Shown here piece by piece: positions 16,853 through 24,947 of a stretch of 33,418 nucleotides of DNA. The notes under the pieces are model-generated. The model was not told where the DNA came from, made no database searches, and saw only the letters and a list, made by a program, of their open reading frames with translations. Numbering within the stretch: position 1 is the first letter of the stretch; the number at the start of each line of letters is the position of its first letter. Both the position numbers and the translations under genes were made by a program. Source of the DNA: Gammaproteobacteria bacterium (GTDB lineage Bacteria > Pseudomonadota > Gammaproteobacteria > Steroidobacterales > Foliamicaceae); the NCBI GenBank assembly GCA_007571315.1, contig RKRP01000142.1, forward strand, positions 1 through 33,418, read 5' to 3'.

Positions 16853-17035
16853 TCACGCCCGGCTCCGGTTATGGATCAGATGGCGGTTCCGCCCCAATGG
16901 CGGTTCGATGCCATAGCTAGGCTTTATTTCAACCCCTAGCTTCCTGAGCTCGAGCTCCAGCTTCCCAAATTTCTCGACAACCGCAACATCAATTCTTGGG
17001 ATTGCGGCCAAGAATGTCTTTCGCCGTTTAGGCAT
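16853..17035 (-). CDS. Small basic protein of unknown function (60 aa)
   Basis: Begins MPKRRKTFLAAIPRID, followed by a heptad-like stretch VVEKFGKLELELRKLGVEI that could form a short coiled coil, then KPSYGIEPPLG and a basic tail. The protein-like composition, an ATG start and the location in an apparent minus-strand group (after the interrupted gene at 17235-17720) make it likely real. I do not recognise a named family. A role as partner of the neighbouring interrupted protein, for example in a two-component accessory or toxin-antitoxin-like unit, is only a guess. Confidence 0.5.
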   Translation of the reverse strand: MPKRRKTFLAAIPRIDVAVVEKFGKLELELRKLGVEIKPSYGIEPPLGRNRHLIHNRSRA

Positions 17036-17115
17036 GTGGCTCTTTGGATGCGCTCATTTAGAAGTACCTCTCCGTATGAATGAAAGAGTAAAGATTTTCT
17101 CTCGTCATGTAATCC

Positions 17116-17229
17116 TTACAGAAGGTGGAAATACTTCTTTACGCATTCTTTTAATTGTGGATGGTCGTCTAAATCTTCTACTCGAAGCTTCATTTCTTCC
17201 TGAAGCATGTTCTTGTCAATGCAGTCCAC
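17116..17229 (-). CDS. Possible 37-residue ORF
   Basis: Short frame starting GTG (VDCIDKNMLQEEMKLRV) or at the internal ATG 17208, ending KKYFHLL. Charged and lysine/glutamate rich, plausibly helical. It lies between the interrupted gene and the 60-residue ORF, on the same strand, in AT-richer DNA. It could be a real micro-protein or a decayed fragment. Not recognised. Confidence 0.25.
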   Translation of the reverse strand: MDCIDKNMLQEEMKLRVEDLDDHPQLKECVKKYFHLL

Positions 17230-17234
17230 AGCGT

Positions 17235-17720
17235 CTAATCAGAGTGGTTCGAGCGCAGTCGGGGTTCATCCTTTACTGTGCAACTATCGAATTTCTGCAT
17301 TGCAGGCGTAAGGTTGGACTCCAAGTAGTAGTAATTGTCTATAGCGCTGCGAAGCATATCCTAGGCTTCTTGCCTGGCATCAAAGCGCAAGGTTTTCTGC
17401 GAGCCTCTCTCCCAATCATAATGCTTCAGAAAGTTGCGCACCATGTTCCGATACTTGCCCGTTTCGCTGCAGTTCTTTGAGTCAAGCGCTTCGCCTTTGA
17501 TATATTCGCCAGAAAGAATCTTCTTGAGGGCTACGGTGTTCTTGGTATAAGAATCGTAGGAGGATTGGCCGTCCCGGGCTCTCAACAACTGCCCAAATAT
17601 CTCTTCTGCCGCTCCCGCCAAAGTGATTGCCGAGTAGTAATCTTCACGCTCAAAATAGAGAAATAGAGCGGCTTCAAGCTGCTGCAAGGCGCAGCAGCGC
17701 ACATCATGCACGGATTGCAT
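17235..17720 (-). pseudogene. Helical unknown protein interrupted by an in-frame amber codon
   Basis: The first part (MQSVHDVRCCALQQLEAA, then EREDYYSAITLAGAAEEIFG, then YRNMVRNFLKHYD) is predicted all-helical, reminiscent of HEPN-like accessory proteins. It reaches FDARQEA and a TAG at 17361-17363. The same frame then continues as DMLRSAIDNYYYLESNLTPAMQKF for about 40 codons to a TAG at 17235. The continuation is clearly protein-like and joins smoothly, so a single nonsense mutation in a formerly longer gene is the simplest reading. A shorter functional protein remains possible. ATG at 17720 is chosen because GGGGG lies just upstream; the frame is open further. Family assignment is tentative. 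Confidence 0.6.
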
Positions 17721-17898
17721 ATTCCCCCGACTTGCGTCTCTCTTTTCTGGACGCTTGAGAAGTAAGCAGCGAAATCTTATCGCCCTCACCTGCTTCATTA
17801 AGCACAAATTGCCTTGCCAAGCGAAAACCGGTCGAAAGCGCTACGCAACCACTCGCGGATAATTTGCTAATAAGCCGCTCACTTCTCGCGCGTGTCAT
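17704..17898 (-). CDS. Possible 64-residue ORF overlapping the interrupted gene
   Basis: Frame MTRARSERLISKLSASG, followed by FRLARQFVLNEAGEGDKISLL and a basic tail. It overlaps the start of the downstream interrupted gene by 17 nt, an arrangement like the overlaps elsewhere in the window. The frame is open far upstream into the HyuB region, and the ribosome site is weak. Not recognised; it may be a remnant. Confidence 0.25.
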   Translation of the reverse strand: MTRARSERLISKLSASGCVALSTGFRLARQFVLNEAGEGDKISLLTSQASRKERRKSGEYAIRA

Positions 17899-18082
17899 TC
17901 GCTGCGCCTGCTTATAGCGCGCTGGTTCTATTTGCAGGCCACCTCGTTTACGCGGTTTAGGCGCAGGTACAAAGCATTTCTCGCCATCTTGTCTCCATGG
18001 CGACTGGCGACCGAGCGCAAGATGGCGGCGGCAGGAGCCGTCCCGCTGACGCGGTTGCGCTGCTCGCTGGCTACATAGGGAC
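17899..18082. other. Spacer with 10-bp inverted repeat at the accessory/metabolic boundary
   Basis: CGCCATCTTG at 17982-17991 is the reverse complement of CAAGATGGCG at 18018-18027, separated by 26 nt. It lies about 55-100 nt beyond the HyuB stop. The pairing might end transcription from the HyuB side, but no T-run follows. Composition shifts here from AT-richer to the GC-rich background. No gene is supported. Confidence 0.35.
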
Positions 18083-19963
18083 TCAGGCGGCGGAGCTGAA
18101 CCAGGTTTGGAATTCGGGGGCTTTGGGGGCCGGGAGGCCGGTTTCGGCCTGGCAGCGGGCCTTGAGCTCTTCGGGGGTGCCGCCAAAGTCGAACAGCGAG
18201 GTGTCGCCGCGCTCCGCAGCCATGTCGCTGCGCAGCTTCCCGGTGGCGGCTTCATCGACCTCGCCGTCCTCGTTGCACACCACGCCGTAGCGCCGGGCGC
18301 CGTCCACGGATACCAGCCCGGCGGCCACATCAAAGCCCACCTGTTCGACCGCGCGCTTGAGCGGATCGCCCCAGCCGCCGCCGCCCCAGGTGTCGAAGTA
18401 GAGCAAATCGCCCGGCTCCACCTTGATTCGGTCGCACTTCGATTGCAGCAGTTCCTCGCTGCCGTCAACCCGATGCAAAATTTTGCGGCTGCGCTGCCCG
18501 GGCAGCCCGCCGTTCACGCCCCAGGGATAGGTGAGCCAGCGGTCGTCGTGAATCGAAATTTCACCCGGCTCCAAAAAGCGGTAGCCCACGCGCAGCGCGT
18601 TGCCGCCGCGATGCAAGCCGGGGCCGCCGCTGTCTGGCAGCGTCTCGTACACATCGATCCGCAACGGAAAATAGCTTTCCAGAAACTCATTGGGCACGTT
18701 GGTGAAGCTCGGCCACAGCGAATGGCCATCCGGCCCGTCGCCAAAAGGCTTGCCGGGAATGCCGCCGAAACCGATCTGGTAGAGCTGATACCACTCGCCG
18801 TCGGCGCGCCGGTAGCCGGAGTACATGAAGTGCGGGCTGTCGGAGAAACCGGCCGCGCACAGGAAATCCGGATTGCCCTGCCCCAGCAGCCCGCCCAGCA
18901 CGTCGAAGATGCGTCCCAGGGCATGGGTGCGGCAGGAGAGCGCCGCCGGGAACCGCGGCTTGAGAAGCGTGCCCTCAGGTATGCGCACATCCATCAGGTC
19001 ATAGAAGCCGTCGTTGAACATGATCTGCGGATCGAACACCATAATCATGTACACCCCGGCGAACATCTTGAACATTTCCTCGTTGAGGTAGAAGTTCACC
19101 GAGCTGATGGACTGCGGGTCCGTGCCCTCGAAATCGAAGATCACCTTGTCGCCCTCGCGCCACATTGCGCACTTGATCTTGTACGGCCCCATGCCCAGGC
19201 CGTCGTCGCAGATGAAGTCCTCGAAATACTGCTTCGTTTCCGGCACGGTCTTGTGAATGAGCGTGCCCATGGCGCGCTTGTTGCGGTCGAGCAGCTCCTC
19301 CAGCGCGGAGTAATAGACATCGTCGCCAAAGCGTTCCGCCATCTCGATAACGCGCTTCTCGGCGGTGCGGATAGCGGCCACGATGGCATTGAAGTCGCTC
19401 CGGTTCCAGTGCGGCAGGCGGCAATTGTGCAGAATCAGCCGCAGCACATCCTCCTGGAGTTGGTCGTTCTGGTAAATCTTCACCGGCGGCACGCGAATGC
19501 CTTCCTCGAAGATCTGGCGGGCATCGGTTGGCAAGCTCCCGGGCACCTTGCCGCCAATGTCGGTCATGTGGCCGAACATGGAGGCGTAGGCGATCAGCCG
19601 CCCGTCCTTGAAAATGGGCCGCAGCAGCAGCCAGTCGTTGGCGTGGCTCACGGCCCCGTTGCAGGCGTAGGGGTCGGTGGTGAGGAACATGTCGCCTTCC
19701 TCGATCGTGCCGTCGTACGCCTCCTTGAATCCGTGGATAAAACTGCCGAACTGTCCCACCACCATCTTGCCTTCCAGGTTGGCGATCATGGGAAATTCGT
19801 CGTGCTGCTCGCGGATTCCGGGCGACATGGCGGTGCGGAACAGCACCGCGTCCATCTCCCAGCGCGCGTTGAGCATCGCGTTCTCGATAATGTCCAGCGT
19901 AATGGGGTCCAACTCCACGCGCTCAAAGGGGCGCGGGCGGCTTTCTATGATTTGTGCAGGCAT
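18083..19963 (-). CDS. hyuB: Hydantoinase B / 5-oxoprolinase-B family protein
   Basis: Second subunit of an ATP-dependent HyuA/HyuB enzyme (N-methylhydantoinase, 5-oxoprolinase or acetone/acetophenone-carboxylase type), 626 residues. N-terminus DPITLDIIENAMLNARWEMD, then the family blocks LTTDPYACNGAVSHANDW, FGHMTDIGGKVPGSLPTD, FEGTDPQ, CRTHALGRIFDVLGG, and late glycine-rich GGPGLHRGGNALR and WGGGGWGDPL. It starts 14 nt after the HyuA stop on the same strand. The family is firm. Which ring or ketone is attacked is not visible; the nearby N-carbamoylsarcosine-amidase-like gene would suit an N-methylhydantoin route. Confidence 0.92.
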   Translation of the reverse strand: MPAQIIESRPRPFERVELDPITLDIIENAMLNARWEMDAVLFRTAMSPGIREQHDEFPMIANLEGKMVVGQFGSFIHGFKEAYDGTIEEGDMFLTTDPYACNGAVSHANDWLLLRPIFKDGRLIAYASMFGHMTDIGGKVPGSLPTDARQIFEEGIRVPPVKIYQNDQLQEDVLRLILHNCRLPHWNRSDFNAIVAAIRTAEKRVIEMAERFGDDVYYSALEELLDRNKRAMGTLIHKTVPETKQYFEDFICDDGLGMGPYKIKCAMWREGDKVIFDFEGTDPQSISSVNFYLNEEMFKMFAGVYMIMVFDPQIMFNDGFYDLMDVRIPEGTLLKPRFPAALSCRTHALGRIFDVLGGLLGQGNPDFLCAAGFSDSPHFMYSGYRRADGEWYQLYQIGFGGIPGKPFGDGPDGHSLWPSFTNVPNEFLESYFPLRIDVYETLPDSGGPGLHRGGNALRVGYRFLEPGEISIHDDRWLTYPWGVNGGLPGQRSRKILHRVDGSEELLQSKCDRIKVEPGDLLYFDTWGGGGWGDPLKRAVEQVGFDVAAGLVSVDGARRYGVVCNEDGEVDEAATGKLRSDMAAERGDTSLFDFGGTPEELKARCQAETGLPAPKAPEFQTWFSSAA

Positions 19964-19977
19964 TGCGTAACTCCCGT

Positions 19978-22035
19978 TCAGGAATCCGAGGGCGTAATCA
20001 GGATGTTGCCGTATTCGTCAACCCGCCCCTCGTGAGCAGGAAGAACCAGCGTGGTGGAGTCCATCTCCAGCACGATCGCGGGACCGGCTATCACGTTGCC
20101 GGCCTTGAGCCTGGAGCGGTCGTAAAGCATCGCTTTTTGCATCCCGCCATCCACATAGATCTCGTGCGCGCTCATCTCCGCAGCCGCGGGACTGGCGCCG
20201 CCTTGCTCCACCCGCAAGGCGCGCACCACGGTGGGCTTGCCTTCCGCCACGGCGCGCAGGTTGACCAGCTCCTTGTCTTCCGGCAAGGCGAAGGTGAACA
20301 ACTGCTCGTGCATCTGGTCGAATTTTCCTCCGATCGCCTCCAGGCCCTGCGCCCGCAAATCGTCCAGCTCAAAATCCACCGTCAGCAGCAGGCCCTGGCC
20401 GTGGTAGCGGATGTCCGCCTGGTAGCTCAGGGTCTGATCGCTGCGGGCAATGCCTTCTTCGTCCAGCGCCGCCGAAGCCTGCTCCGCCAAATCGGCGAAG
20501 ATTGCCGCGGCCTCGTCCGCGCTGGTGCGCCCGAAGCGCTTGATGAAGGTGCGCGAGGCCTCGTTGCGCACCCGCGTGGTGGCGTCGCCGTAAGCGCACA
20601 GCACGCCCGGCCCCGGAGGAATGATGACCGGCCAGGAGCTCATCAGCTTGCCCAGCGCATTGGCGTGCAAGGGCCCCGCTCCGCCAAAGGCGATCAAGGC
20701 GAATTCGCGCGGGTCGTGGCCCTGCTCCACCGACACCAGGCGCAAGGCGCCGTACATGTTTTCGTTCACCAGGCTCACGATGCCCGAAGCGGCCTCCATC
20801 AGCGAAAGCCCCAGAGCGTCGGCGACCTGCCGCACCGCGGCTTCGGCGGCAGCCCGGTCCATCTTCATGTCGCCGCCCAGCCGCACTTCCGCCGGCAGGT
20901 AGCCGAGCACCACGTTGGCATCGGTGACCGTGGGCTTCCCGCCGCCCCTGGCGTAAGCTGCGGGGCCCGGGTCGGCGCCAGCGCTCTCCGGCCCCACGCG
21001 CAACGCCCCGGTCAGCTCCGGCACATGGGCGACGGACCCGCCCCCGGCGCCTACGGTGCGCACATCAACCGACGAAGCGCGCACGGTCACGTCGCCAACG
21101 GTGGTCTCGCGCCGCAGTTGCGCCTGACCATCCTGCACCAGCGCCACATCCGTGGAGGTGCCGCCCATGTCGAAGGTCAGCAGATTTTTGCGCCCGGCCT
21201 GCGAGGCAATCCAGATGGCTCCGGAAACGCCGCCTGCCGGGCCGCTCATCAGCAGGTTGACGGGGTAAGCCTCGGCGGCGTCCGCGGAGGCCAGCCCGCC
21301 ATCGGAGCGCAGCACATGCAGTTGCACGCCGCTCATGGTGTCGTTGAGCTGCTGCTGAAGATTGCGAACGTAGGTGGCCACCTTCGGACGCACATAGGAA
21401 TTGGCCACCGTGGTGATGGTGCGCTCGTACTCCTGCATCTCCGGCACCACCTCCGACGACAGCGACACCGGCACGCCGGGAAGAACGCGCTCGGCCACCG
21501 CCCTAAGCTGCTGCTCATGCGCCGGGTTGGCGAAGGAATTAATCAGCGACACGGTCAGCGCTTCAACGCCGCGGCCCGCCAGCTTCTTCAATTCGCTTTC
21601 CAGCGCGTCCTCATTCAGTTCGCGCACCACCGAACCGTCGGCGCCAATGCGCTCGTCCGCTTCGATGGTGAGCGCCAGCGGCGCCAGCGGCAGGCTCTTG
21701 TTGTAGATCACCCATCCGCCCAGGCCGCCCGGCACGAAGGAACGGGCAATCTGCAGCACCTGCCGGTAGCCCCGGGTGGTCACCAGCCCAACCCGGGCCC
21801 CCGTGCCGGTAAGGATGGTGTTGGTGGCCACCGTGGTGCCATGCATCACATGGCTAATGTCGCCAGGATTCACGCCCGCATCGCCACAAACCCTGCTGAT
21901 GCCGTTGGAAACGCCGATCGACGAGTCCTCCGGCGTGCTGGGGACCTTTGCGGTGTGCATCTCCCCCGACTGCTCGTTAACCAGGAGCAGGTCGGTAAAG
22001 GTGCCGCCCACATCCACGCCCAAGCGATAGCTCAT
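19978..22035 (-). CDS. hyuA: Hydantoinase A / 5-oxoprolinase-A family protein
   Basis: ATP-binding subunit of the HyuA/HyuB pair, 685 residues. The actin/hexokinase-type phosphate loop GVDVGGTFTDLLL (residues 6-18) opens the protein. Next are MHGTTVATNTIL, the central SDGGLAS and LLMSGPAGGVSGA, FDMGGTSTDVALV, RTVGAGGGSVAHV, GPESAGADPGPAAYARGG, and a C-terminal LALIAFGGAGPLHA-like segment (ALIAFGGAGPLHANAL). GGGAGAAA precedes the ATG. It is flanked by the HMGL-like gene (27 nt upstream) and HyuB (14 nt downstream), making a three-gene operon. Confidence 0.93.
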   Translation of the reverse strand: MSYRLGVDVGGTFTDLLLVNEQSGEMHTAKVPSTPEDSSIGVSNGISRVCGDAGVNPGDISHVMHGTTVATNTILTGTGARVGLVTTRGYRQVLQIARSFVPGGLGGWVIYNKSLPLAPLALTIEADERIGADGSVVRELNEDALESELKKLAGRGVEALTVSLINSFANPAHEQQLRAVAERVLPGVPVSLSSEVVPEMQEYERTITTVANSYVRPKVATYVRNLQQQLNDTMSGVQLHVLRSDGGLASADAAEAYPVNLLMSGPAGGVSGAIWIASQAGRKNLLTFDMGGTSTDVALVQDGQAQLRRETTVGDVTVRASSVDVRTVGAGGGSVAHVPELTGALRVGPESAGADPGPAAYARGGGKPTVTDANVVLGYLPAEVRLGGDMKMDRAAAEAAVRQVADALGLSLMEAASGIVSLVNENMYGALRLVSVEQGHDPREFALIAFGGAGPLHANALGKLMSSWPVIIPPGPGVLCAYGDATTRVRNEASRTFIKRFGRTSADEAAAIFADLAEQASAALDEEGIARSDQTLSYQADIRYHGQGLLLTVDFELDDLRAQGLEAIGGKFDQMHEQLFTFALPEDKELVNLRAVAEGKPTVVRALRVEQGGASPAAAEMSAHEIYVDGGMQKAMLYDRSRLKAGNVIAGPAIVLEMDSTTLVLPAHEGRVDEYGNILITPSDS

Positions 22036-22062
22036 GCTATTTCTCCCGTGTGTATTTCCGCT

Positions 22063-22989
22063 TCAAGCCCGCGCGCCCATCGCCACGTCCGGAAAAATTC
22101 CGGCGCGCGGCAGCATCGCAGGCAAATCGCCGTGGCCCAGCTGCTCGCGCAGCCAGCCACTGGTTTCGATAACTTTCTTCAACGACACTCCAGTCTCCAC
22201 GCCGGAACGCGACAGCAGGTACAGAAGGTCGTCGGTGGGAATATTGCCGGTGGCCCGCGGCGCGAATGGGCAGCCGCCAATGCCGCCAATGCTGGCGTCG
22301 ATGGAGGCAGCGCCAGCGTCCAGAGCGGCCTGGGCATTGGCCAATCCGGTATTGCGGGTGTTGTGCAGGTGCACCCGGATCGGCAGGCCAGGCAGGCGCT
22401 CCGAAATCCGTCCGAGAACATCGGTGATTTGCGCCGGCACCGCCACGCCTATGGAATCGGCAATTCCCAGTTCCACCGGATCGCCCTCGGCAACGCGCTC
22501 GGCGTATTCCACCACCCGCTCTGGCGGCACCTCGCCTTCGAAGGGGCAGCCAAACGCCGACGACACCATGCAGTTGGCGCGCATCCCCTCCCGTTTGGCC
22601 TGCCTGGCAATCTTCAGCCAGGCCTCGATGGATTCAAGACTGGACACTCCCTGGTTGCGCCGGTTGTAGGTATCGCTGGACACCACCACCATGCCCACTT
22701 CGTCGATGCCGCAATCCCGGGCGCGTTCGTACCCCCGCTGGTTCAGCGCCAGCCCGATAAAGATCAGGCCGTCCTCCTTCGGCAGGCCGCGAACAACCGC
22801 TTCGGCATCGGCCATCTGGGGCACGCGCCTGGGATGAACGAAGCTCACCGCCTCCACCTTGCGGATTCCCGCGTCAACGGCGCGGCGAATAAATTCCAGC
22901 TTCACCCCGGTGGGCAGCACCTTTTCGGCCTGCAGGCCGTCCCGCGGCCCCACTTCCACAATGGAAACACGGCGTGCGCTGGTAGTCAT
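22063..22989 (-). CDS. HMG-CoA lyase-like protein (HMGL/DRE-TIM family)
   Basis: TIM-barrel carbon-carbon lyase of 308 residues. EVGPRDGLQ (12-20) supplies the metal- and substrate-binding Arg/Asp. SSAFGCPFEGEVPP (143-156) and GIGGCPFAPRATGNIPTDD, with the flexible-loop Cys240, are hallmarks of HMG-CoA lyase, which splits HMG-CoA into acetoacetate and acetyl-CoA. One deviation: the usual H-x-H-D-T-x-G is H207-L-H209-N-T-R-N, so the Asp and Gly are replaced, and a related CoA substrate is possible. ATG at 22989 is chosen; an upstream TTG at 23013 is less likely. First gene of the HyuA/HyuB operon and divergent from the CoA-transferase gene. Confidence 0.87.
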   Translation of the reverse strand: MTTSARRVSIVEVGPRDGLQAEKVLPTGVKLEFIRRAVDAGIRKVEAVSFVHPRRVPQMADAEAVVRGLPKEDGLIFIGLALNQRGYERARDCGIDEVGMVVVSSDTYNRRNQGVSSLESIEAWLKIARQAKREGMRANCMVSSAFGCPFEGEVPPERVVEYAERVAEGDPVELGIADSIGVAVPAQITDVLGRISERLPGLPIRVHLHNTRNTGLANAQAALDAGAASIDASIGGIGGCPFAPRATGNIPTDDLLYLLSRSGVETGVSLKKVIETSGWLREQLGHGDLPAMLPRAGIFPDVAMGARA

Positions 22990-23115
22990 CAAACTGCTGC
23001 CCCCTCTTGCCAAAGGAGCGTATTCTATACAATGTACGCTGATACTTCATACTGGCGCGGTTCCTTGAGGCAAGCCGGGCCGGGCACTTCGCGTCGCAAA
23101 GAGGGGAAACAGAAC

Positions 23116-24318
23116 ATGACGGAAAGGACCGGCCCGCTGGCCGATCTGAGACTGATTGAACTCGGCGCGCTCCTGGCGGGGCCGTTTTGCGGACAACTGA
23201 TGGCGGATTTTGGCGCCGAGGTCATCAAGGTGGAAGCGCCCGACCGGCCGGACCCGATGCGGGACTGGGGGCAGGAAAAGGCCCACGGCATGTCGCTGTG
23301 GTGGCCGGTAATTGCCCGCAACAAGAAGGCGGTCACGCTGAATTTGCGGGAAAGGGAAGGCCAGGACATCCTCAAGCAACTGGTCGCCAGGGCGGACTTC
23401 CTGCTGGAGAATTTCCGCCCGGGAACGCTTGAGCGCTGGAACCTTTCCTGGGAGGAGCTGCGCGACATCAACCCGGCCCTGATCCTGGTCCGGGTTTCGG
23501 GTTACGGGCAAACCGGCCCCTACTCAAGCCGGGCAGGCTACGGCGCCATCGGCGAGGCAATGGGCGGCCTGCGCTACGTGGCTGGCGATCCTTCCACTCC
23601 GCCAAGCCGCGTGGGCATCAGCATAGGCGACCAGCTCGCGGCGACCTTCGCCTGCATCGGGGCATTAACCGCCTTGCATCACCGGGAGCGCACCGGCGAA
23701 GGGCAAGTGGTGGATTCCGCGATCTACGAGTCGGTGCTCAGCATGATGGAGTCGCTTATTACCGAATACCAGCAGGCCGGGTATATCCGCGAGCGCACCG
23801 GCTCCATTTTGCCGCGGGTGGCCCCCTCAAACGTCTATCCCACCCGGGACGGCACCTATATTCTGATCGCAGCCAATCAGGACAGCGTGTTTCGGCGGTT
23901 GAGCGCGGCCATGGGGCGGCCGGAACTGGCCGACGATCCGCGCTATCGAAGCCACGCCGCGCGCGGCGAAACCCAGCAGGAACTCGACCAGCTGATCGGC
24001 GAATGGACCGCCACCAAGGATGCCGAGGAGCTGGAGGCGCTGATGGACAAAAGCGGCGTGCCGTCGGGCAAGATTTACCGGGCGCCGGAAATGCTCGAAG
24101 ACGCGCACTTCAAAGCCCGCGAAGCGATCGTGTCGGTCATGCATCCCAGGTTCGGCGAACTGAAAATGCAAAATGTGGCGCCCAAGCTGTCGCTTACGCC
24201 CGGCGCAATCCGCGCCCCGGGGCCGGAAATCGGACAGCACAACAACGAAATCTACCGCGGGCTGCTGAATTTGAGTGGCGAAAGGCTTGCGGAGCTCAAA
24301 CAGAGAGGAATAATCTAG
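23116..24318 (+). CDS. Class III (CaiB/BaiF) CoA-transferase
   Basis: Transfers CoA between acids through an enzyme-bound anhydride. At 400 residues it is full length. N-terminal DLRLIELGALLAGPFCGQLMADFGAEVIKVE, LLENFRPGTLERW and VSGYGQTGPYSSRAGYG are family signatures, and the catalytic Asp is D172 in GISIGDQLAA. GAGGGGA lies 8-9 nt before the ATG. Some members act on dicarboxylic acids such as glutarate and 3-hydroxy-3-methylglutarate, which would fit the divergent HMG-CoA lyase-like gene. That link is inference. It starts a plus-strand operon continued by the amidohydrolase. Confidence 0.92.
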   Translation: MTERTGPLADLRLIELGALLAGPFCGQLMADFGAEVIKVEAPDRPDPMRDWGQEKAHGMSLWWPVIARNKKAVTLNLREREGQDILKQLVARADFLLENFRPGTLERWNLSWEELRDINPALILVRVSGYGQTGPYSSRAGYGAIGEAMGGLRYVAGDPSTPPSRVGISIGDQLAATFACIGALTALHHRERTGEGQVVDSAIYESVLSMMESLITEYQQAGYIRERTGSILPRVAPSNVYPTRDGTYILIAANQDSVFRRLSAAMGRPELADDPRYRSHAARGETQQELDQLIGEWTATKDAEELEALMDKSGVPSGKIYRAPEMLEDAHFKAREAIVSVMHPRFGELKMQNVAPKLSLTPGAIRAPGPEIGQHNNEIYRGLLNLSGERLAELKQRGII

Positions 24319-24323
24319 GCAAT

Positions 24324-24947
24324 ATGGCGCAACTGGACCAGGACTACAGCAAGGCGGGGTTTGGCGGCTCGATCGAGCCGGGAGCGCGTCCCGCGCTGCT
24401 GATCATCGACTTTGTGCGCGCCTACCTGGACCCCGAGTGCTCGCTGTACGCGGGCGTGGAAAAGGAGCATAAGGAAGCGGTAAAACTGCTGGGAGAGTGC
24501 CGCAAGGTCGGAATTCCCATCTTTCATACCTGTGTGGAATACGACCCCGCGGGCGTGGAGGGGGGCGTGTTCTACCGCAAGGTGCCCGCGCTGGCCAACT
24601 TTATCCGCGGCTCCAGGCACTGCGCTTTTGGCGAAGGGCTGGAGCCCGCCGCGGGCGAGGTGGTGATTACGAAAAAATATCCCAGCGCCTTCTTCGGCAC
24701 TCATCTGGCCGCCACGCTGGCGCCGCTGGGCGTGGACACGCTGCTGATCTGCGGCCTGAGCACCAGCGGCTGCGTGCGGGCATCGGCGGTGGATGCGATG
24801 CAGCACGGCTACATTCCTATCGTGGTGCGGGAGGCCACCGGCGACCGCGACGAAGGCCCGCACCAGGCCAACCTCTTCGACATCAGCAAGAAATTCGGCG
24901 AGGTTATCAGCATGGAGCAGGCGCGCGCGTACCTGGCGAACCTGTGA
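24324..24947 (+). CDS. Isochorismatase-family hydrolase (N-carbamoylsarcosine amidase-like)
   Basis: Cysteine hydrolase of 207 residues with the family triad: Asp29 in LLIIDFVRAY, Lys118 in VITKKYPSAFFGT and nucleophile Cys150 in LSTSGCVRASAVDAM. The K-K-Y-x-S-A-F-F-G-T form and S-T-S-G-C-V-R context match N-carbamoylsarcosine amidohydrolase-like enzymes better than true isochorismatases. N-carbamoylsarcosine is the product of N-methylhydantoinase, and HyuA/HyuB genes lie in the divergent operon. The gene starts 5 nt after the CoA-transferase stop. Its TGA overlaps the next GTG start. Confidence 0.88.
   Translation: MAQLDQDYSKAGFGGSIEPGARPALLIIDFVRAYLDPECSLYAGVEKEHKEAVKLLGECRKVGIPIFHTCVEYDPAGVEGGVFYRKVPALANFIRGSRHCAFGEGLEPAAGEVVITKKYPSAFFGTHLAATLAPLGVDTLLICGLSTSGCVRASAVDAMQHGYIPIVVREATGDRDEGPHQANLFDISKKFGEVISMEQARAYLANL

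Noticed and set aside
18107-20035. Plus-strand open frame opposite HyuB
   Set aside because: Shadow of the HyuB reading frame; low-complexity His/Val/Gln-rich translation.
19954-23115. Plus-strand open frame continuous with the CoA-transferase gene and covering HyuA and the lyase-like gene
   Set aside because: No domain on the plus strand; the minus strand carries well-defined HyuA and HMGL motifs. Only the part from 23116 is the CoA-transferase.
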